This document shows positions 56,518-64,000 of a stretch of 64,000 nucleotides of DNA, in pieces. Each line of letters opens with the position of its first letter. Position 1 is the stretch's first letter. The DNA comes from Capitulum mitella (lineage: Eukaryota > Arthropoda > Thecostraca > Pollicipedomorpha > Pollicipedidae), in contig CP099843.1 of the NCBI GenBank assembly GCA_030062745.1, forward strand, positions 18,952,997 to 19,016,996, written 5' to 3'. Below the pieces are notes generated by a model. The model searched no databases. It was not told the origin of the DNA and saw nothing but the letters and a program-made list of their open reading frames with translations. The position numbers were made by a program, and so were the translations under genes.

Positions 56518-56667
56518 TCTGTCATAGGAGTGCTGACCAGGAGTCATGTGACAGCAGAGCTCCCATCTGTCAGAGGAGTAATGACTAGGAGCTATGTGAC
56601 AGCAGTCATCTGTTCACATCTGTCAGAGGAGTGCCCACCAGGAGCCATGTGGCAGCAGAGTTCACCA
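56518..56667 (+). repeat. Tandem repeat of about 50 bases, 3 copies
   Basis: Units at about 56518, 56566 and 56619 share TCTGTCAGAGGAGT, CCAGGAGCCATGTG and CAGCAGAG. Confidence 0.88.
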
Positions 56668-57185
56668 TCACGTGCGCGGGCGCGACGTGCTGGGTCCGGA
56701 CGGTCCCTGCCTACACTACAGCACTGACAGATATTTTCGTCATTCGCCAGTATACGAGTATCATTTTGTTCCACAGACCAATTCATGCCACTCGGTCCAA
56801 TGGCGCTGCGTGGACCAGACCGGTACTGCTCAGTGAATGAATGAATAAATAAATAAATACACTACGTTCGTCGGTCCTGTGAGCATGAATACTCATCCGA
56901 CAAGGTCACGAACAGAGGTCCTATTGCTGCAACATGAGAGTGTACGACCATGGATCTTCTAGAAAGATACAGATTCCGCTGGAACAGGATCAACATGCAC
57001 CATAAAATATGCCAACAGCAACAAACTGTAACTGTGTCCCGAAAAAAAATTATACGTAACGTTATGAGGCAATCGATTTCACAACTTTTGGCTCTCAAGG
57101 CAGTGTGTTTTGGGTTGCTGCATTATTTTCCAATGTAACTAACTCTCTTTTCTATGCTAAACGTCACACAGTCTGGCATAATCAC
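56668..57185. other. Intergenic, nothing recognised
   Basis: A short AATA run near 56840. No supported gene. Confidence 0.5.
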
Positions 57186-57480
57186 ACATCAGGTTGTTCG
57201 GAATTTCCGCGACAACTTCTAACGTTGCCTTCTGGAAGCTTCTCGCCTGAATCGTTTCACAAATGGCTGAAGACAGCTTTGATAGGCTCTCCAGGACGAT
57301 TGCCCAGAGGTTTTCCAGGGGGTGCAGTTCAGGGCTGCTCCCATGCCACGCACCCTTTACCCAGTACCCAGGAGGATTCGTTCAACACATTTGCGAGCTG
57401 TTGCACTGCCAGACTGTCTCGTTTCTGCGGTTGGGAGGGAAGAATAGCTCGAAAAGAGACTCATCCAAGAACAATCACCA
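57186..57480 (-). pseudogene. Tc1/mariner-type transposase remnant
   Basis: On the minus strand near 57350-57255 the translation reads AWHGSSPELHPLENLWAIVL. The S-P-E-L-H-P-L-E-N-L-W core matches the SPDLNPIENLW motif around the last catalytic acidic residue of Tc1/mariner DDE transposases. The frame breaks upstream: ATARKCVERILLGTG, plausibly the preceding stretch, is in another frame. No intact enzyme is possible here. Confidence 0.55.
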
Positions 57481-57559
57481 GGCCTCCAGTCCTGAATGGT
57501 CCAGTTTCGCCTCGCCCGAGCCAACCTTTTTTCTGAATTTCAATTAACTTTGGTCAAAT

Positions 57560-57632
57560 CTGGTATTCAAAGGCCTTGACATAATGACGCGCAGACCGTT
57601 TGGTGTTTATGTGTTGAGGCCTTTGAATACCA
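57560..57632. repeat. Inverted repeat, about 16-bp arms
   Basis: TGGTATTCAAAGGCCTTGA at 57560 and TTGAGGCCTTTGAATACCA near 57614 are inverse copies with two mismatches, about 35 bases apart. AAGGCCTCTGAACACCA follows as a weaker third version. It could be the end of the transposon whose remnant lies just to the left. Confidence 0.75.
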
Positions 57633-58527
57633 CCATATAAGGCCTCTGAACACCAAATAACAGACAGACATAGTGATTTGCCCTCGGCACGTGTGGACGT
57701 CTAGTGCAATACCGCGTGCCCCTGGCCGCCAGTCTCTCGCAAACGTTCTGGTTAAGTGCCTTTGATTCAGTGCCGTTGGGGCAATATTTTTTGCCCTTTT
57801 CATTTATGCCTGATTTTGCCAGATTTCTGCCACTCTGCTACTGCTGGTCTTTCTCCCCCGTCCTCGTCTGTTTTCCAGGGACGTGCCATCTTTCCCACGG
57901 GAACTCCACCGGGAGACTGAGCGCACGCACATTCAGTTCCTCGGCTAGCTGGTACGGCGGCATTCGAGCGCCTAACCACTCGAACTGCCCAGGAGCGGAT
58001 CGTCCAAGCACACTTCTTGACGATTCTGGGACACCAGCTGGTCGGGTAATGGTCACCAAATGACCTCTCCTGCCTGCGGCTCGCTGCGGGTGCAGGCAGG
58101 TGCATGTCACCTGACCCACAGCCGTGCGCTGTCGCCCGAGGACAGGTCGCGGAACTTCCGGCAGCCGTTTTGACTGAACGGCGATGATGTTTTTCACGCA
58201 GAACTTTTGCCGTCAGTTTGTATGCACCGTGCGTACAATATGGAGGTTAATTGTTGAGCGGATACGGCCTCAGAGACTACGGGGAAAACGACCACCAGTC
58301 TGGGCATCAGGACGACGCCCGCCTGTGACACGACCGTCGACCTGCGGCGGACGGTGGCTGCCGCCGCTCGGTAGCGGCGCCGGCCCGGATGTCGCATGGC
58401 CGAGAGGAGCGTGGGCGCCAGCGGGGCGCCCAGAGGACCGGTTTGCCGGCGTGCCGCGGTGACAGATGCGCCGGCCGGCCAGTCGGTCGTCCTGCGCCGC
58501 GCCGGGCCGAGCTCTCGCCTCCTCTCC
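57633..58527. other. Region upstream of the sulfatase-like gene
   Basis: G+C rises strongly from about 58270. The coding frame stays open upstream to an ATG at 58396, but the added residues are arginine-rich and unlike a sulfatase N-terminus. No TATA box is evident. Confidence 0.45.
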
Positions 58528-58688
58528 ATGGCTGACGTGGGCGTCCGGGCGGCGGCGGCGCTGCTGCTGCTGGCTGCGGCAGCGGCCGCCGACACCAACA
58601 TAGTGGTCCTGCTGGCCAACAACATCCGCACTGACGACCTGAGCTGCTACAATCCGAAGACGCCGGTGCGCACGCCCAACATCGACAG
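58528..58688 (+). CDS. Sulfatase-like exon 1
   Basis: ATG at 58528 (CTCCATGG) is chosen because it opens a signal peptide, MADVGVRAAAALLLLAAAAA, ending just before the mature-like DTNIVVLLANN. Donor GACAG/GTCAGT; the exon leaves AG, completed to Arg54 by exon 2. An in-frame ATG at 58396 is less likely. Confidence 0.85.
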
Positions 58689-61600
58689 GTCAGTCGCCAG
58701 CCCCGAGGGACTGTGTGTTAGATGGTGAACTTTACCCTTACCCAAGGCCCTGTATCCACCCCTTCATACCCATATTAACAGTAGGTTAGATGTATTGTTC
58801 TGGTAATATTAATGTAGATACATTACTCTGGATAATACAATCCAAATATATTGGTATGATCGATGTTATATAATGAATTGACCATGCATCGCATTCCAGC
58901 ATGAGTCTCCTGTTGATGCTTGTATTCTCATTGGGAATAGCACGAAACACAGCAACGCATTTCAGTGCAGTTGTTTTCCGCACAAATGCTCCTTTGTGGG
59001 TTTTAGTTAGTGACAGTGACAGTTTCCACATTGCATGACATGAATGAATATCATTACCCCGGATAGATGCTTCAGCTCAGACATTCACTCAAGACGAAAA
59101 AAAAATTGTTTGGAATGGTAAAACTCAGAAATCCGTTGTGCTGCAAAAATAAAGAGCAGTACCCTGCTTTCAGCAAAGCCTTATGAAGCTAGGCTCCGGT
59201 CTATTCCAAAAACGACTTTTGCTCGCGCCATAATCGTATAAGCATGGATAATTCTAAACTATCCCAGGGTGATTTGCATGGCGGCGCAGTCAACGCTCTC
59301 TTAAAATGGGCTTTAACTTTCCGAACGGCTTGAACGCCACGCAGCATATGGATCGTAACATGCCTGAAAACCTCTATGAACACGCAATTTCCTGTCGGTA
59401 TTTGTTACCTTGATGACTGGCTTTTGCGCTATAATCTCATAGCTACAAAGGCTAATGGCCTAGCGTTTTCGGTACCACTACCATTACTTTGGCATAGAAA
59501 CCGGATGGGTATCGCGGACGTTATGTTTTTATGATGCTTTAACCTGCGACATGGATGGCATGTTCGGGCGCTGTTAATATTCCCGCGGCTACCGTTTCTT
59601 TGCTGTGGCCTGCAAAAAGGTTTATTAAAGATAACGCGGACATCAAACACAGTATTATTTCAGTCATCTCCGGTCCCAAGTAAGCACAAACTGCAATGAT
59701 ATACCGTAAGCTGGACCGGCGAGCCATGATTGGACACGGACACTGGGGCCAGCTTAAGATGCTGGACTGACAAACCGCAAAGCTGGATCAGCAAGTCGCA
59801 ATGACCAGACAGCTAACAGAAACAGAACTAACGGCTCTGACTTACAGCACACAGCCGTTCATTGCATGCACACCAGCCTTGGCGGCGGTTCAGAAGCATC
59901 ACTCAAGCGTTCCTGAGCACAATCAAACACGTCGGTAAACCCGGCCCGGCTTTTCGACATGTTCAACGGCGGTTGGACTTGTGGCAGGAACAGCGTAGCG
60001 CGTTTGTCCCTTAATGGCGCTGTTCGCTCATGTCCACGGAGATGGCATGTTTAGCATGCACTGTGACAAACTGAAGAGATGCTTCTGTTCATCAAAGCAA
60101 ACGCCTATCTTTTGGTCTCAAAACACGTGACGAGGACTGAGAGCTTCCTGAACACAGCGGGTTTTGGTCCTGCGGAAACGTCAGCTGCGGCGAAAAAAAC
60201 ACGCCCTGGAATTGGTGAGCTCATACAGAGCGCCTGAAGGAAACCCGCATGCGCCACTACCGACGTACCAGGTCCAGCCCAAGATCAATGCGACTGATGC
60301 CAGACTGTTGGAAATACCTCCGGAGCGCCTTTCGCCTTTAACACTGACAGGATTTTTTTTTTCTTTAACACAACTGTGGCTTTTCTTAGATGTGAAGAAA
60401 ACGAGGCAGATCTCGACAATGTTCGTCCCAGAACCGTTCCTCCAAACAACTGTGCATATAACTGTTCAAGCCAAATCGTCGCGATCGGATCATCGCTGTG
60501 GACACTGCAACAAAAGGAACAGTTCTACCTCGGTCAGCGCCGGCCGGCCGGCGAACAGTGCCGTGCCGGCCACCTGATCCCGCCATGCGTCGCCAGCGGC
60601 GGACCCACGGGAGGACATGCACCCTCCCCTTTCCACGCCAACGAGCAGGGTAACTGTCAGCTGAGTTTGGCTAGCCATTGTGCTGGTTACGTAGCACGCC
60701 CCCATTTCAAAATCTTGGATCTTCCTCTGCTGGGGTGGGGTGAGACGGGGGGGGGGCGATAACTGCATAGGATAAGGGGTATTGGTTCTGTTTGACTGTT
60801 TTCATGGGAATATATTGATAATCAGCCCAGGCAGAGGGTGGCCAATGTGACTGACCTATGGTGACTTTAGTGAGGTCGCAGTATGTCGCACACATATTGT
60901 TGACACATTACCGCTGTGGTAATATGCAAGTATTTTGTATGTATGATTTTGCGTTGACGAAGACTGGAGATACGGGCATGTCCAATGTTATTGAAGCTTA
61001 ACAATAACCCCCGTAGGTCACACACACTTTGTTAAACGTTATCACTTTTGTAATGCTGTAAGTGTTCTGCATGCAAATTTCATACGAATATAGACATATA
61101 CAGTTATAAACAGCTGAGGTACGGATGTGGTTAGCCCCCCCCCCTTTCCGATGATTACATGCAGGTTTCGGAGGCACATTAGAGCGTTTATTAGTTAGCA
61201 AAAAGCAGATACAAGAAGTACGTGGAGTAAACGTGATTGCAAGACCCTTCATCATAGCACAGAGCAGGTCCTGGTTGATGCCAATCGCCCTTGTAACCGC
61301 AAATATCGTCGGCACCGTTGCACTGGCTCACGTGCATTAAATTAGACTGAACGAGGCCCGAAATAATGACTTAATTTTCCTACAACGATACCATCGACGA
61401 GACCTGGCAAACATTCTACTCTGCCCCGTCGAGCGGATGCAAGATGCCTGCATTTGGGGAGAACTAGGACGAAACTCGAGTTACGGATGTGCTGCTTAAC
61501 TGGACCAGCCAGCTGAGAGTAAAGGACGTTTCCGAAGTCTTTCTCAAAATTCCTCGCTGAAGCTTTGCCAATGGAAAGGCAGTAAACACTCCTATATCAC

Positions 61601-62390
61601 CACTCACGGGTGGCACCGAAGGTTGCTGGACGCCGCACGACTGCTTGTTCACATTGCACTCTAAGGCGTTTCAACCCAATCCGACCCGTGACTGCCGAAC
61701 AGTCCTGCAGAAACCGAGGCGGTGTTCTGCACTGATCGAGTTTCTCGTTTACCGTGCTATCCCTAGACGCAGAGAAATTATTGTTCCAGCGCGCTCCGCC
61801 AGGTAACGGCGAGCGCAACGACATGTAAATAAGCCATTGCTTCCTTCGTGGCCTGTAACGTCTTTATTGTGTTCAATAATGCCAATGGATGTCTTAATAG
61901 CCTAGGTGTCATTTTAACTCAGCTATGCTTTTTTGGGTTCGCTGGACTCAAAGAACATAAAGTTAGGGTAATAATTTCTTGGCTGTTGAAATCCTGATTG
62001 ACGACAAATGTTAAAACGGGTGAATTCGGGAACTGATTACCAGGACAGCCTGTGTACCCCGGAGAACTGTATACTCTGTATAACTCGGACTTCCAGTGAC
62101 CACGTTCGTAAGCACTGCATTCGACTCGGTCAAGGCTGCTCACGAAGCGAGTGTCTGTCCTTGGTCTAACGATTGTACGGGGGAGCGGCGGCCACGGACT
62201 GGTCCGCTGCGGGAGAGGCACCGTTACGCCTGGCAGGCGGGAGCGCTGCAGGCGCCCGCCTCTGACGCCTGTGTCCGGGGCCGCAGGCTGGCCGCCGGAG
62301 GAGTCCTGCTGCAGCACCACACGGTGCCGGCGCTCACGCTGACGGCCAACAGGGCGGCTCATCTGACCGGCCGGCTGCCCGTCAGATACG
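58528..62390 (+). CDS. Sulfatase-like gene, first two exons (steryl/arylsulfatase type), partial
   Basis: Sulfatases hydrolyse sulfate esters in the secretory pathway, using a formylglycine made from the Cys of a C-x-P-S-R motif and a calcium ion held by an Asp pair near the N-terminus. Exon 1 gives a signal peptide, then TNIVVLLANNIRTDDLSCYN and RTPNIDR; exon 2 gives LAAGGVLLQHHT and NRAAHLTGRLPVRY. The framework (NIV..., D-L-x-C-Y, RTPNIDRLA, R-A-A-x-L-T-G-R-x-P-V-R) is that of the steryl-sulfatase/arylsulfatase group. The Asp pair is replaced by Asn31-Asn32, and C-x-P-S-R by Leu72-Thr-Ala-Asn-Arg76. The reading frame and splice sites are intact, so I read it as a non-catalytic relative rather than a broken gene. 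Later exons were not found before 64000. Confidence 0.82.
58689..62286. other. Sulfatase-like intron 1, nothing else recognised
   Basis: No second gene recognised. A 137-codon plus-strand frame at 60164-60577 has no domain. A C8 run lies near 61134 and a G8 run near 60750. Confidence 0.55.
62287..62390 (+). CDS. Sulfatase-like exon 2
   Basis: Acceptor GGGGCCGCAG, donor TACG/GTACGT. It encodes LAAGGVLLQHHTVPALTLTA then NRAAHLTGRLPVRY, in frame with exon 1 across a 3.6 kb intron. The position of the catalytic Cys is Leu72. 104 bases, leaving one base for the next codon. Confidence 0.85.
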
Positions 62391-64000
62391 GTACGTCGCC
62401 GGCCGGGCGCCAATCCAAGGAAACGGTATGTAAGCACTAACCAAGCACAGTATGTATGTATTTCTTTGGAGGTCGGCACGCCCCGCGCCCGAACGCACAT
62501 CAGAATCATTGATCGCAGACAGGCCGGAAGCGAAGAACATTCCCATCCTGACAACGGCACCGGCAGAGTCGGACGAAGGTCTTACAGCTCTACAGAGCAT
62601 TGTTGCCTGGGAAATGGAGATGTTTGCGAACGATGCTGTTTCCCTTTGAGTGCCAACGAGCAGAACATATATATGTCCGCCTCAGAATGGGAACATACAT
62701 ATAGATAGCTATTCCATATATACTCCAAATTTTTCTGACATTAGCATGACACCCTACGGAGGCGTAGCCTTTACAATAAAGGGTATACAGGACAATGTAT
62801 GTGGCAGCCCCCCCCCCCCATCTGCCTAGCGAACTCCCACATATGTGCCCAGGCACGGTACGGCTGGTCATTGGCGGTGCAAGAGGTCGGTGACGCTCTG
62901 CGTGGAATACCTTGCCCGTTGCGTACAGTCATTTGCGGTGGGAGAGGCCGGATACAGTATACGTACACCGTTGCTTACAGTCAGCTGCGGTAGGAGCGGC
63001 CAGATACAGTTTGCGCTGGCCATTTTGTATAGTCAGCTGCGGTGGGAGCGGACAGACACAGCAGACGTTTTGTGGTATGGTCGCGGCGGGATCGAAGCGC
63101 TGAGTTTCAACTGCACAGCAAGGGCCGACCACCGCAGCGCCAGCACGCGCGACGGCTCCGCCGACAGGCAGCACCAAGAAACCGGAACAGCAGATCGCGT
63201 TTTCCGTAATCCGCGGGAACCGAGCACACCGAACCAGCCGCAGCCATGCCGCAGAACGGCGCCCGGCGTTCGGGGGAGGACTTATCGGTCGTGGCATGCA
63301 TGCCATCGAGCCGGCCGCTATGCGGCCCGAGCGCTAGTACCGTCGGCTCAGGTGGCCGCAGTTATCGGGAGCCAGCGGCTCTCGCCCAAACCAGCGCTGG
63401 CCTCCACGGGCCGGACTTGACTTTACAAGCCGCCGGCCGTGTCACTGACACGACGGGGTTACGAAAACATCCCCATTACCGTCCCAGCGTCGGCGGCCAA
63501 GGGCGGGGGCAATGTACGCTGTCCGCCGAGCCTCGGCGTGTGCATAACGCACTGTTTCGACCTGCCGCCGTCTCAGCCGCGGCCGATTGGACGCGTTCGG
63601 CCGTGTGCTCGGCTCGATCTGCGGATTCAGGATCCGTGCGCGAAGGACACGTCTGGCCCGGTCTGTAGTTAAATCAGCAGTCAAACGGTCGCGGGAGTGC
63701 AACTGTCAGGGTAGCTGCCTGCTGTCGATAAATGTCTGGCCGATTTCAGACACGGTCTGCTCAGGGCCACGCCGCCTCGGATTGCTGACGGCGCGGGGCG
63801 CGGACTAACGACGCCATTAGGAGACGCGGGGGCCAGTCAGGCTGCCGCGCTGCGTCGGGGAGACGAAGTCGGCTGCCACGCAGTCGCCTCAGAATGGGCG
63901 CGACCGCGGGGCTATGATCACGTCGAACGGCGGCATCCGTGGCCGCGCGAGACCGACGGAAATGCGGTAGTTCATGAGTTAACGGGGCGGCTTCACGAGC
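62391..64000. other. Right end: sulfatase-like intron 2 or intergenic
   Basis: I looked for the next sulfatase block (the part leading to a G-K-W-H motif) and found none. Frames of 191, 140 and 125 codons in the G+C-rich last kilobase have no recognisable domain. Confidence 0.5.
62874..63060 (+). repeat. Degenerate tandem repeat, about 4 units of 51-61 bases
   Basis: Units at about 62874, 62935, 62988 and 63039 start with GCGGTGGGAGAGGCCGGATA-like sequence, each about 10 bases after a CAGTCA-type word. Confidence 0.75.

Noticed and set aside
58396-58527. Upstream in-frame ATG for the sulfatase-like gene
   Set aside because: It would place 44 arginine- and glycine-rich residues before the signal peptide; the ATG at 58528 gives a normal secretory N-terminus.
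60164-60768. Frames of 137 and 128 codons inside sulfatase intron 1
   Set aside because: No recognisable domain; compositionally they follow the G+C-rich patch, with opposite-strand frames equally open.
62845-63668. G+C-rich frames of 191 and 140 codons as the next sulfatase exon
   Set aside because: Neither shows the motifs expected after the L-T-G-R block, and both overlap a tandem repeat or frames on the other strand.

Overview
The window looks like a piece of an animal nuclear genome, probably an invertebrate. Genes are split into many short exons with GT-AG introns. Intergenic and intronic DNA is packed with DNA-transposon-type repeats, microsatellites and minisatellites. There is also a run of exactly 500 N, which marks a scaffold join. 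Nothing prokaryotic is present. The species cannot be read from the sequence. A PAN-like secreted protein and a few TTAGG-like units are compatible with an arthropod, but this is weak.

Layout. 1-10.0 kb: no recognisable gene; a segment beside the N gap that is duplicated at 5.04-5.60 kb, a candidate solo LTR, a long inverted repeat, and two copies (one decayed) of a piggyBac-like non-autonomous family with TTAA target sites. 10.6-30.4 kb, minus strand: an anoctamin (TMEM16) gene that I could assemble into 18 exons, about 951 codons, with matching intron phases throughout. 31-51 kb: repeat-rich DNA with more piggyBac-like copies, a hAT-like element, a 3.3 kb fold-back structure, a 2 kb stretch almost without CpG, and a family starting GGGGCGGATCCAGG. 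52.0-52.3 kb, minus strand: a small secreted protein or first exon with a PAN/apple-like cysteine pattern. 53-58 kb: repeats and a Tc1/mariner remnant. 58.5-62.4 kb, plus strand: the first two exons of a steryl-sulfatase/arylsulfatase-type gene, which runs off or beyond the window.

Main points of interest. (1) In three anoctamin introns, tandem arrays (62 bp, 37 bp and 21 bp units) begin inside the last bases of the upstream exon and so multiply its 5' splice site. A fourth case duplicates a 3' splice site, with the AG lost in the extra copy. (2) The sulfatase lacks both the first metal-binding Asp pair (Asn-Asn instead) and the catalytic Cys of the C-x-P-S-R motif (Leu-Thr-Ala-Asn-Arg instead), so it looks like a pseudoenzyme. 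(3) The anoctamin keeps five acidic calcium-site residues but has Leu-Thr where related proteins have an Asn pair. The three genes show no obvious shared pathway: one is a membrane channel/scramblase family member, one a secreted adhesion-type protein, and one a secretory-pathway sulfatase-like protein.
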